Source of the DNA: Candidatus Egerieimonas intestinavium
GTDB taxonomy: Bacteria > Bacillota > Clostridia > Lachnospirales > Lachnospiraceae
Reading direction: 5' to 3'
Length of the DNA: 36,961 bases
NCBI GenBank assembly: GCA_018711815.1
Contig: DVHU01000078.1
Span: forward strand, 1 to 36,961
Shown here: one piece after another, positions 16,689 to 23,675 of the stretch
Numbering within the stretch: the first letter of the stretch is position 1
Layout of the letters: each line of letters begins with the position of its first letter
Translations under genes and position numbers: made by a program
Notes under the pieces: generated by a model
The model's input: only the letters and a program-made list of their open reading frames with translations
The model's database searches: none
Told to the model about the DNA's origin: nothing

Positions 16689-17591
16689 ATGCAGCTGGAA
16701 AATGTAAAACTAAACCTGGAGACGGAACTGGTGCTGAACATCGGCTGTCCCATCGGAAAAACCAACGCTCCCCGGGTATATAACAAATTATTTGAGGTGC
16801 TGGACATGAACGCCATCATGCTGCCGGCGGAGATTCAAAAAGGGAAGCTCCCTGAGCTTCTGGACGCCTGCAAAACCCTGGACATTCATTATCTCTGCCC
16901 CACCATGCCCCACAAGGCGGACATCATTCCCTTGCTGGATGATGTGGACGATGTGTCCAAGCTCTTCCGCTCCGTGAATGCAGTGCGCATTGACCAGGAG
17001 GGAGTCAGCCACGGCGTCGGCATGGACGGCAAGGGAGCTGTCCGGGCCATGGTAAACGGCGGAGCCCAGCTGGACGGAGTCACAGCCATGATTTACGGGG
17101 CCGGAAGCATCAGCGGCGTCATTGGCTATGAGCTCTCCAAGCAGAACGTGAAGAGGCTTTACATTGCCAACCGCTCCCGGGAGAAGGCGGAGAGCATCGC
17201 CCGGATCTTAAAGGAGAACACCCCCATGGAGGTGCAGGTCATTGACTGCGAGCCGGGAGTATTAAACCGGGCGGCGGAGGAGTGCGAGCTCTTGGCTAAC
17301 CTGACCCCTCTGGGAATGGCGGGCTATCCCTACAAGCATGATTATCTGGGCTTCATTGACCGGATGCCCAAGACAGCGGCAGTCTTTGACTGCATCATCA
17401 ACCCGCCCCAGTCGGAGACGATCCAGGCGGCCCAGAAGAACGGCCTTCTGACCATACCGGGTATGCAGATGCTGGTGAGCCAGATGGATGTAATCTTTGA
17501 CTTTATGTTCGGCGTACAGCTGAAGGAAGAGCATAAGGAAGCCTGCCTGGCAGAGCTCTGCAATTATCTGGGCGTGCAGCGGCAGGCATAA
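16689..17591 (+). CDS. Divergent shikimate/quinate dehydrogenase-family enzyme
   Basis: A 300-residue two-domain NAD(P) oxidoreductase of the AroE superfamily. Landmarks: GCPIGKTNAPRVYN at 19-32 (normally GxPxxxSxSPxxHN), MPHK at 73-76 with the catalytic Lys76, Asn97 in SVNAV, Asp113 in GVGMDGKGAV, dinucleotide-binding GAGSISG at 137-143, NRS at 161-163, NLTPLGM at 204-210 and Gln265 near the end. The catalytic Lys/Asp pair is kept, but substrate-contact residues differ: both serines of the SxS motif are lost (Thr25, Ala27) and the NTDG motif reads GMDG. So it is probably not a biosynthetic AroE. I infer oxidation or reduction of a hydroxyl or amine on a shikimate-like or cyclitol-like substrate. 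It is co-transcribed with the Liv-type importer. Confidence 0.78.
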   Translation: MQLENVKLNLETELVLNIGCPIGKTNAPRVYNKLFEVLDMNAIMLPAEIQKGKLPELLDACKTLDIHYLCPTMPHKADIIPLLDDVDDVSKLFRSVNAVRIDQEGVSHGVGMDGKGAVRAMVNGGAQLDGVTAMIYGAGSISGVIGYELSKQNVKRLYIANRSREKAESIARILKENTPMEVQVIDCEPGVLNRAAEECELLANLTPLGMAGYPYKHDYLGFIDRMPKTAAVFDCIINPPQSETIQAAQKNGLLTIPGMQMLVSQMDVIFDFMFGVQLKEEHKEACLAELCNYLGVQRQA

Positions 17592-17611
17592 GAGAAAGGG
17601 GATAAGTTACT

Positions 17612-18535
17612 ATGGCACAGAAATTATTGACGTCCGGACATTTACTGGAAATGTTCATGCCCTACCGCAAGGATGAGGCGAGAATGCTGGAGGTGCTGCG
17701 CCGGGCGGTGAAGCTGGATTTCTATAAGGGCGTGGAGCTGGGAACCTTCTTTGACGCCAAGAACCGCAAGGCGGTCCGGGACATTCTGGAGGCTAACCAT
17801 CTGAACGGAACAACCTTCGTGACGCCCTATGTGAAGGAGAATAAATTAAGTCTCTCCGATCTCAACGAGGACGGCCGGCAGAAAGCCATCGCCCTGGTAA
17901 AGGAGCACGCGGGTTACGCGGCAGAGACCGGATATACCAACTTCGGCGTTCCCAGCGGCGACGACCCGGGAGCAGAGAAGCGGGAGGAGGCCAAGAAGGT
18001 ACTGGCGGACTCTATGGTGGAGCTGGCCGATTACCTGAAGGGCCTGGGCTTGAATCTGACCATCGAGCCCCTGGACCGCTACGCTTACAAGAAACAGCTG
18101 ATCGGTCCCATGGAGGAGACCACCCAGTGGTTTGCCCCCATCCATGAGGCCTGCCCTAACGCCTACATTCACTGGGACAGCGCCCACGAGGCCCTGGGAA
18201 AGACGAACCTGGATGATTCTATCACCTGGGCGTCTCCCTACATTGCTCAGTTCCATCTGTGCAACGCCATCCTGGATACGGAGCATCCCTGCTTCGGCGA
18301 CCTGCACATGGATGTGGGAACTGCCCCGGATTTCACCACAGAGGGCTTCCTGTCCCCGGAGATCGGCGCGCATATCTTAAAGAAGATCGCCTCCTACGAC
18401 AAGCCCGCGGGAATCAAGGATGTATACGTTTCCGTGGAGGTTCTGGGACATCCCGGCGACGACCTGTGGCTGAAGGAGAAGAACGCCAGAGAGTTCCTGA
18501 TGAAGTGCTTCGATCTGGCGGGAATGGAGTATTAA
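17612..18535 (+). CDS. TIM-barrel sugar isomerase/epimerase family protein
   Basis: A 307-residue protein of the xylose-isomerase-like TIM-barrel (AP endonuclease 2) family. The metal ligands expected of the fold can be placed at Glu152 (LTIEPLDR), Asp189 (IHWDSAHE), His215 (AQFHLCN) and Glu276 (VSVEVLGH). This family includes hydroxypyruvate isomerase, tagatose and allulose epimerases, inosose dehydratase/isomerases and 3-dehydroshikimate dehydratase. The last two would fit an adjacent shikimate-dehydrogenase-like enzyme, but this is only a suggestion. It is the last gene of the operon, 20 nt after the previous one, and is followed by palindromic element copy 2. Confidence 0.8.
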   Translation: MAQKLLTSGHLLEMFMPYRKDEARMLEVLRRAVKLDFYKGVELGTFFDAKNRKAVRDILEANHLNGTTFVTPYVKENKLSLSDLNEDGRQKAIALVKEHAGYAAETGYTNFGVPSGDDPGAEKREEAKKVLADSMVELADYLKGLGLNLTIEPLDRYAYKKQLIGPMEETTQWFAPIHEACPNAYIHWDSAHEALGKTNLDDSITWASPYIAQFHLCNAILDTEHPCFGDLHMDVGTAPDFTTEGFLSPEIGAHILKKIASYDKPAGIKDVYVSVEVLGHPGDDLWLKEKNAREFLMKCFDLAGMEY

Positions 18536-18568
18536 AGCGTAATCATCTAGCCTATACCTACAACTGAT

Positions 18569-18679
18569 AGGGGGGCTGCTGCAATATTCGATATCCTCGT
18601 ATATTTGTGCCTTTGTGCTCGGCAATTCGCACAAACGGCATAAATATACGGGATACTCGTTTCTTGCAGCAGCCCTTCT
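18569..18679. repeat. Long palindromic intergenic element, copy 2
   Basis: Arms at about 18569-18616 and 18630-18679 form an imperfect inverted repeat; the outer GGGCTGCTGCAA pairs with TTGCAGCAGCCC perfectly. Both arms align with copy 1 (6992-7140): shared blocks include ATTCGATAT, GTGCTCGGCA and GCATAAATAT. The loop is about 38 nt shorter than in copy 1. It lies between the last operon gene and the methyltransferase promoter, as copy 1 lies 3' of another gene. Confidence 0.8.
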
Positions 18680-18695
18680 ATTCATTTGCGGGATC

Positions 18696-18725
18696 TTGCC
18701 AGCGAAGGCTGGAGAACGGTATAAT
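18696..18725 (+). promoter_or_regulatory. Promoter of the methyltransferase gene
   Basis: TTGCCA at 18696-18701 and a perfect TATAAT at 18720-18725 are separated by 18 nt. The transcription start would fall about 30 nt upstream of ATG 18762. This shows the methyltransferase gene is not simply the tail of the preceding operon. Confidence 0.7.
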
Positions 18726-18761
18726 AGGTTAAAGAAAATGGTATGGAGGAGGAGTGCGGAA

Positions 18762-19556
18762 ATGATCAGTGAGCATATTGACGGGGGAAAGCCCTTTGAC
18801 TGGGGCAGAACCGCCCTGGATTACGCCAAATTCCGAGATATTTATCCCTGGGAATTTTACCGGCGGATTCTTGATCGGGGGCTGTGTACGGCAGGGCAAC
18901 GGATTCTGGATATCGGGACGGGCACGGGCGTCCTGCCCAGGAATCTGTACGCCTGCGGGGGACGCTGGCACGGTACAGATATTTCCGCCCGGCAGATTGA
19001 GCAGGCCAGGCTTCTCTCCCAGGGCATGGATATTGAATACTCTGCTGTACCTGCGGAGGAGCTGAATTTTCCGGAGCAGTCCTTTGATGTGATTACCGCC
19101 TGCCAGTGCTTCTGGTACTTTGACCATGAGACTGTCATGCCCCGGCTGTACCGGATGCTGAAGCCGGGGGGAAGCCTTCTGGTCTTATACATGGCCTGGC
19201 TGCCCTATGAGGATGAGATCGCCGGGGCCAGTGAGCGGCTGGTGTTAAAGTACAGCCCCGCCTGGAGCGGGGCAGGGGAGACGGTTCATCCCATAGAGAT
19301 ACCGGACTGCTACTGGGAAAGGTTCACGCCGGCGGGCCATGAGGAATACCTGTTGAAGGTGCCCTTCACCCGGGAGAGCTGGCATGGCAGGATGAAGGCC
19401 TGCCGGGGAATCGGCGCTTCCCTCTCGGAGGAAGAAATTGCTCTCTGGGAGCAGGAGCACCGCAGTCTGCTGGAGCAAATCGCTCCGGAGAGCTTTGAGA
19501 TTTTGCACTATGGGGCCTGGGCGCAGCTGCGGAGACCCGGTATCGGGAGTACATAA
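18762..19556 (+). CDS. Class I SAM-dependent methyltransferase
   Basis: A 264-residue cytosolic methyltransferase of the class I (Rossmann-like) fold, Methyltransf_11/UbiE-like. Motif I is ILDIGTGTGVLPRNL, the acidic residue after strand 2 is in HGTDISARQIEQA, and the post-motif region is FDVITACQCFWYFDHETVMPRLYRMLKPGG. A C-terminal 100 residues with Trp/Tyr-rich segments probably shape the acceptor site. ATG 18762 is chosen because GGAGGAGGAG lies just upstream and the promoter at 18696-18725 comes before it; longer in-frame starts would run into the palindromic repeat. The methyl acceptor is unknown. It stands alone between a repeat and a terminator. Confidence 0.8.
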   Translation: MISEHIDGGKPFDWGRTALDYAKFRDIYPWEFYRRILDRGLCTAGQRILDIGTGTGVLPRNLYACGGRWHGTDISARQIEQARLLSQGMDIEYSAVPAEELNFPEQSFDVITACQCFWYFDHETVMPRLYRMLKPGGSLLVLYMAWLPYEDEIAGASERLVLKYSPAWSGAGETVHPIEIPDCYWERFTPAGHEEYLLKVPFTRESWHGRMKACRGIGASLSEEEIALWEQEHRSLLEQIAPESFEILHYGAWAQLRRPGIGST

Positions 19557-19589
19557 GCTGTAGATCAAAATAGTAAAATACCATACAAA

Positions 19590-19629
19590 AACAGCCCCGG
19601 ACAGGCGATACCTCCTGTCCGGGGCTGTT
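19590..19629. terminator. Bidirectional rho-independent terminator
   Basis: A perfect 16-bp stem AACAGCCCCGGACAGG/CCTGTCCGGGGCTGTT around an 8-nt loop has A-rich sequence on its left and AAAA on its right. It fits as a shared terminator between the convergent methyltransferase (plus) and symporter (minus) genes. Confidence 0.85.
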
Positions 19630-19643
19630 AAAATGAGGGAGCT

Positions 19644-19678
19644 GCCGCGCTTCCCTGGCAATCAATGGGAAGCGCGGC
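19644..19678 (-). terminator. Hairpin just 3' of the symporter gene
   Basis: A perfect 12-bp stem GCCGCGCTTCCC/GGGAAGCGCGGC with an 11-nt loop lies 7 nt after the symporter stop. No T-run follows immediately on the minus strand, so it may protect the 3' end, with the actual termination at the next hairpin (19590-19629). Confidence 0.5.
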
Positions 19679-19685
19679 AAATCTA

Positions 19686-20924
19686 TTACTGGGAAGCGTC
19701 CTTGGCAGCCAGCCGGGCCTCTTTACGCCGCTCCATGGCGGAAAGGCAAACAGCACAATTAGCGTCACCGGTAATATTGAGCGTCGTCCGGCCCATATCC
19801 AGAATTCGGTCAATACCGGCCACAAGGGCGATCCCCTCCAGAGGAAGACCGGCGCTCTGGAGTACCATGGAAAGCATGATTACTCCGGAACCGGGGACAC
19901 CGGCGGTTCCCACGGAGGCTAAGGTAGCAGTCAGGATAATCATCAGCTGCTGAGTGAGAGACAGCTGTATCCCGAAGACGTTGGCGATGAAGATAGCGCA
20001 GACACCCTGGTAAATGGAAGTACCGTTCATGTTGATGGTAGCGCCCAGGGGCAGGACGAAGCTGGCGATTTCTTTTTTGGCGCCCAGCTTCTGGCTGCAC
20101 TCAATGTTCAGGGGCAGAGCTCCCACAGAGCTGGAGGAGGAGAAGGCCATGGTCATAGCCGGAAGCATCTCCTTGAAAAACAGCAGGGGGGACATCTTTG
20201 CCAATCCTCTGGTGGTGATGGAGAAAACCACGACCATATGGATCAGGTATCCGGCATAAACCACCAGGATTAATTTCAGCAGGGGAAGCAGCACGGAGGG
20301 GCCGTTCTCAGCCACCACCGGCAGCAGCAGGGCGAATACGCCCACCGGGGAAAGCTTAATAATGATTCCCATAATCTGCAGACAGACTTCGTTCATGCTT
20401 TCGATAAAGCGGCCTGCGGGATCCCCCTTCTCTCCGGCCAGGATGATGCCGAAGCCAAAGAACAGGGCCAGGACGATAACCTGGAGCATGGTAGCGGACA
20501 CCAAAGGCTCAAAAGCGTTGGAGGGAAACATATTCAGCAGGGTCTCCAGGAAGCTGGGGGCCTCCACCGCCTGGTAGGTCAGCTCCTCTGTGGCCAGGTT
20601 AAAGCCCGTACCTACCTGGGTAAGGTTGGCCAGAACCAGTCCCAGACCTACGGCTACCGCTGTGGTAATCAGAAAGAAGATAACGCTTTTTAATCCCACG
20701 GCGCCTACCTTTTTGATATCCTTCATGGAAATAACGCCGCTGATAATCGAGCAGAGCACCACAGGCACCACGATCATCTTGATCAGATTCAGAAACAGGG
20801 TACCGAAAGGTTTGATGTAGGTGACAGCGAATTCCGGATTGTTCTGGAAGGGAATACCGCCCAGGATTCCCAGTACCATACCTATCATAATCAGGATAGG
20901 AAGAGAAATTTTTTTCTTTTTCAT
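19686..20924 (-). CDS. Acidic amino acid:cation symporter, DAACS family (GltP-like)
   Basis: A 412-residue secondary transporter of the dicarboxylate/amino acid:cation symporter family. The serine-rich hairpin FSSSSSVGALP (about 261-270), NMNGTS at 298-303, GTAGVPGSG at 339-347 and IDRILDMGRTTLNITGD at 371-387 are clear. In the last segment Asp376, Arg379, Thr380 and Asn383 align with Asp394, Arg397, Thr398 and Asn401 of the archaeal homologue GltPh. The Arg reads the side-chain carboxylate and the Asp reads the amino group, which predicts glutamate or aspartate rather than neutral amino acids or plain C4-dicarboxylates. AAAGGAG precedes ATG. It is divergent from a GlnK/GlnL-type two-component system with a candidate binding site in between. 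Confidence 0.9.
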   Translation of the reverse strand: MKKKKISLPILIMIGMVLGILGGIPFQNNPEFAVTYIKPFGTLFLNLIKMIVVPVVLCSIISGVISMKDIKKVGAVGLKSVIFFLITTAVAVGLGLVLANLTQVGTGFNLATEELTYQAVEAPSFLETLLNMFPSNAFEPLVSATMLQVIVLALFFGFGIILAGEKGDPAGRFIESMNEVCLQIMGIIIKLSPVGVFALLLPVVAENGPSVLLPLLKLILVVYAGYLIHMVVVFSITTRGLAKMSPLLFFKEMLPAMTMAFSSSSSVGALPLNIECSQKLGAKKEIASFVLPLGATINMNGTSIYQGVCAIFIANVFGIQLSLTQQLMIILTATLASVGTAGVPGSGVIMLSMVLQSAGLPLEGIALVAGIDRILDMGRTTLNITGDANCAVCLSAMERRKEARLAAKDASQ

Positions 20925-20988
20925 TGCATAGCTCCTTTCATGAATAATAATCGCTCCGTTTTCTTGATTTTTATCTTAGACACAATCT

Positions 20989-21004
20989 ACAAAAACCTAC
21001 AAAA
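20989..21004 (-). promoter_or_regulatory. Candidate GlnL-type direct-repeat operator
   Basis: On the minus strand this reads TTTTGT-AGGT-TTTTGT. As I recall, B. subtilis GlnL (YcbB) binds direct repeats of the form TTTTGT-N4-TTTTGT upstream of its target operon. A degenerate third copy (ACAGGA on the plus strand) lies in the same 10-nt phase at 21009-21014. The site is about 65 bp upstream of the symporter start and between the divergent genes. Confidence 0.65.
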
Positions 21005-21044
21005 ACATACAGGAAAAATTTAAAAATGCACAAAGAATTATTTC

Positions 21045-21073
21045 TTGCAGAGGGGAAGGCGGGCGATTATACT
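21045..21073 (+). promoter_or_regulatory. Promoter of the two-component operon
   Basis: TTGCAG at 21045-21050 and TATACT at 21068-21073 are separated by exactly 17 nt. The start codon at 21099 is about 20 nt beyond the expected transcription start, leaving room for GAGGGAGGGG as ribosome binding site. Confidence 0.75.
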
Positions 21074-21098
21074 GAAAATTAGAGGGAGGGGATACTTT

Positions 21099-22370
21099 AT
21101 GGAGAGAATTTTGGAGCTGCTGAAGAATCAAAAACTCAGGGCGGTCTGTTACGGACTCCTGCTGGGGCTGGTATGCCAGCTGCACCTGGCGCCCTTTGCT
21201 TACTACAGCTACGTGGTATCCCTGGGAACCCCGGTGCTGAATATTCTGCTTTTATTTCAGCCTCAGCTGCCGGTGCCTCTGCTCACTGGGGTTATGACCG
21301 GGGGGGCCTGCCTGCTGAGGGGGTTTTTGGGCCTGCAGGCGGGAGCCGCCGATTTCTGGGAGATGGCTGTTCCCGCTCTTTATTATTATGTCAGCTACAG
21401 TATTCTGCTGAGCCTCAGCTTATCTAAGATGCGAGGCCACAGCAAGGCGAGGCAGATGACGGCTATGATTATCTGTGATTTTCTGGCCAACGGCCTGCAG
21501 CTGACACTGATGGGGCATCCGGAGGCCATGGCTGTCTGGGACGCGGCCCTGGTATCCCTGGTGCGGGGAACTTTAGTTTGGCTGCTTTACTGGATGTGCA
21601 GCTGGGAGCAGCTCTATATCCGCAAAAAGGAGCATCAACAGCATTATGCGCAGCTTTGCGGCTTGGTATCCGACATTTATGCGGAAGCCTTCTATTTGAA
21701 GAAATCCATGGGAGATATTAACCGGCTGACCTCCAGGAGCCATCAGCTCTATGAAGAGCTGGGAGCGGAGAATCAGCAGGGACAGGCGGCCCTGGAGATT
21801 GCCCGGGAGGCCCACGAGGTGCGAAAGGATTATCAGAGAATCGTCCAGGGAATTTCCTCCCTGGTGAGCCAGTATGAGCAGGAGAGTATGCGGCTGTCCT
21901 ACATTTTCCAGATTATTGAGGACAATGTCCGCCGGCAGATACAGGAGCAGGGGCTGAGGACAGAGTTTAAGTCCAGGTGCCGGACGGAGCTGAAGGTGGG
22001 CCCTTACTGCGATATTTTTACTATAGTAAATAATCTGATCTCCAACAGCCTGGATGCCTGTGCCGGAGAGGGACGGATAGAACTCGCAGCCGAAAGGCAG
22101 GGGGAGGAGATCTGCCTGACGGTTCAGGACAGCGGGTGCGGTATTGCTGCGGACACCCAGGAATATATCTGGGGGGCCGGATTTTCCACAAAATACTCCC
22201 CGGAGACCGGAGAGATGTCTGCGGGGATCGGTCTGTGCCATGTGAAAAATGTGGTGGAGCATCTGCAGGGAAGGATTAACCTCAAGAGCGCACCTGGAGA
22301 AGGAACCACATTTGCGGTCTGGCTTCCCGCGGAAAAGCTGCAGAAGCCCGGAGAGGGGGAAAAGAGATGA
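21099..22370 (+). CDS. Membrane sensor histidine kinase, GlnK-like
   Basis: A 423-residue sensor kinase. Residues 1-170 contain about 5-6 hydrophobic segments and no large extracellular domain, so the signal is probably sensed in or at the membrane. A coiled-coil-like region (175-235) leads to the phosphoacceptor box REAHEVRKDYQRI with His239. The ATPase domain has N-box NNLISNSLDAC (311-321), G1 QDSGCGIA (343-350), F-box WGAGFSTKY and G2 GIGLCHVKNVVE. The AHE(V/I)(R/K)KDYQR box is the type found in GlnK (YcbA)-like kinases paired with YcbB regulators. ATG 21099 is chosen because the longer reading starts inside the promoter -35 element. It overlaps the regulator gene by 4 nt and probably responds to glutamate or glutamine. 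Confidence 0.85.
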   Translation: MERILELLKNQKLRAVCYGLLLGLVCQLHLAPFAYYSYVVSLGTPVLNILLLFQPQLPVPLLTGVMTGGACLLRGFLGLQAGAADFWEMAVPALYYYVSYSILLSLSLSKMRGHSKARQMTAMIICDFLANGLQLTLMGHPEAMAVWDAALVSLVRGTLVWLLYWMCSWEQLYIRKKEHQQHYAQLCGLVSDIYAEAFYLKKSMGDINRLTSRSHQLYEELGAENQQGQAALEIAREAHEVRKDYQRIVQGISSLVSQYEQESMRLSYIFQIIEDNVRRQIQEQGLRTEFKSRCRTELKVGPYCDIFTIVNNLISNSLDACAGEGRIELAAERQGEEICLTVQDSGCGIAADTQEYIWGAGFSTKYSPETGEMSAGIGLCHVKNVVEHLQGRINLKSAPGEGTTFAVWLPAEKLQKPGEGEKR

Positions 22371-23236
22371 AACCGACAATCTTGATTGTAGATGACGACA
22401 GGAATATCCAGAAGATGCTGGAAATGTTTATCCGGCATGAGCAGCTGGGAACCATTCTCGGCTTCCAGGACAGCGGCAGCGACGCGGCGGAACAGATTTT
22501 GCTCTGCCAGCCGGACATTGTGCTCCTGGATCTGTTGCTTCCGGGGAAGGATGGGATCGGTGTGCTGGATGAGATCATCCAGGGAGGATATCGGGGAAAG
22601 GTCATCATGATTTCTCAGGTGGACGACGCCCGGATGATGGAGAAGGCCTATCAGCGGGGAATCATGTTTTACATTAATAAGCCCTTAAATGCCATCGAAG
22701 TGATCAGCGTAATCTCCAATGTGGGAAAACTGGTGAACCTGCAGAAATCCATGGATACTATCCAGGGAGCCCTTCTGGGGATCCAGGCCCCGGACCCGGG
22801 CAGAGACCGGGCTCTCCAGGGGAAATTCCAGAAAATATGTTCAGATCTGGGCATCCTGGGGGCCAAGGGTATCGATGATCTGAAGAAAGTGATTTTCACC
22901 GTCCTGGACAAGCAGAGGAATGAAGAGACCTATCAGATGAAGGAGATTTACCAGCAGGCGGCTCTGGAGCTCTATGGAACGCAGCAGGCGGATCAGAATA
23001 AGAAGGCTCTGGAGCAGAGAATCCGCCGGATTATCCTGAAAGCCTTGGACAACGTGGCCCATATGGGGGCGGAGGACTATTATGATCCGGTATTTGCGGA
23101 TTACGCCAACCTGCTCTTTGACTTCGGCCAGGTGCGCATGAAGATGCGCCACCTGAAGGAGCCGGGGACGGATTATGGCCGCATCAACTCTAAGAAGTTT
23201 GTGGAGGGAATCCTCCTGCGGATGCAGGAGGATTAA
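22367..23236 (+). CDS. Response regulator, GlnL (YcbB)-like
   Basis: A 289-residue response regulator. The receiver domain (1-118) has the acidic pocket Asp9-Asp11, phosphoacceptor Asp55 in IVLLDLLLPGKDG, Ser83 and Lys105 (NKPL). The C-terminal half (about 130-289) is not a standard OmpR, LytTR or NarL domain. It has the pattern of the YcbB DNA-binding domain known from B. subtilis GlnL: LGILGAKGIDDL, EIYQQAALELYG, EQRIRRIILKALDNVAHMG and a DYGRINSKKFVEGILLRMQ end. The start overlaps the kinase stop by 4 nt (ATGA). Expected target: the divergent symporter gene, through the repeat at 20989-21004. Confidence 0.88.
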   Translation: MKPTILIVDDDRNIQKMLEMFIRHEQLGTILGFQDSGSDAAEQILLCQPDIVLLDLLLPGKDGIGVLDEIIQGGYRGKVIMISQVDDARMMEKAYQRGIMFYINKPLNAIEVISVISNVGKLVNLQKSMDTIQGALLGIQAPDPGRDRALQGKFQKICSDLGILGAKGIDDLKKVIFTVLDKQRNEETYQMKEIYQQAALELYGTQQADQNKKALEQRIRRIILKALDNVAHMGAEDYYDPVFADYANLLFDFGQVRMKMRHLKEPGTDYGRINSKKFVEGILLRMQED

Positions 23237-23240
23237 ATCG

Positions 23241-23675
23241 TTGATTTTGCTGATGTGTGTGGACGACGGCTGGGGACTGGCCTTCAACGGCCGAAGGCAG
23301 AGCCGGGACCGAGAGGTGACGGCGGATATGCTGCGCCTGGCGGGGGAGAGCCGGCTGTGGATGGCTCCGGGGAGCCTTAAGCTTTTTCAGGGGCCGGAGG
23401 GTCAATGTCCCGGGCAGGTGCAGGCGGCTGGAGATTTCCTTGAGCGGGCCGGAGAGGGAGAGTACAGTTTTGCGGAGACCCTGGATACGGCAGATGAAAG
23501 CTTGGAGGAGCGGGTGGAGGAACTGGTGCTCTACCGCTGGAACAGGAAGTATCCGGCGGATGTGCGGCTTCAGTGGGATTTTGAGAAATATAAGCTGAAG
23601 GAGTGCGTGGAGTTTCCCGGATATTCTCACGAGAAAATCACCAGGGAGAGATACGTTAAGGGGAGGAAAGAATGA
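23241..23675 (+). CDS. Small conserved protein of unknown function, coupled to a nuclease gene
   Basis: A 144-residue soluble protein with no signal peptide or membrane segment. It starts at TTG 23241, with AGGAGG (23226-23231) 9 nt upstream, giving the N-terminus MILLMCVDDGWGLAFNGRRQSRDREVT; longer in-frame starts lie inside the preceding gene. Recognisable features are VDDGWGLAFNGRRQSRD, SRLWMAPGSLKLF, ELVLYRWNRKYPAD and EFPGYSHEKITRE. I remember similar Lachnospiraceae proteins being labelled ribonuclease Z in databases, but there is no HxHxDH metal motif here, so I do not accept that name. The stop overlaps the nuclease start by 4 nt (ATGA). It may be an accessory or protective partner of that nuclease; this is inference. 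Confidence 0.75.
   Translation: MILLMCVDDGWGLAFNGRRQSRDREVTADMLRLAGESRLWMAPGSLKLFQGPEGQCPGQVQAAGDFLERAGEGEYSFAETLDTADESLEERVEELVLYRWNRKYPADVRLQWDFEKYKLKECVEFPGYSHEKITRERYVKGRKE

Noticed and set aside
18615-18761. N-terminal extension of the methyltransferase with a signal-like hydrophobic stretch
   Set aside because: It would be translated from palindromic repeat copy 2 and across the promoter; a better start with GGAGGAGGAG lies at 18762.
23241-23675. Ribonuclease Z label for the small protein
   Set aside because: No HxHxDH or other metallo-beta-lactamase motif and far too short.
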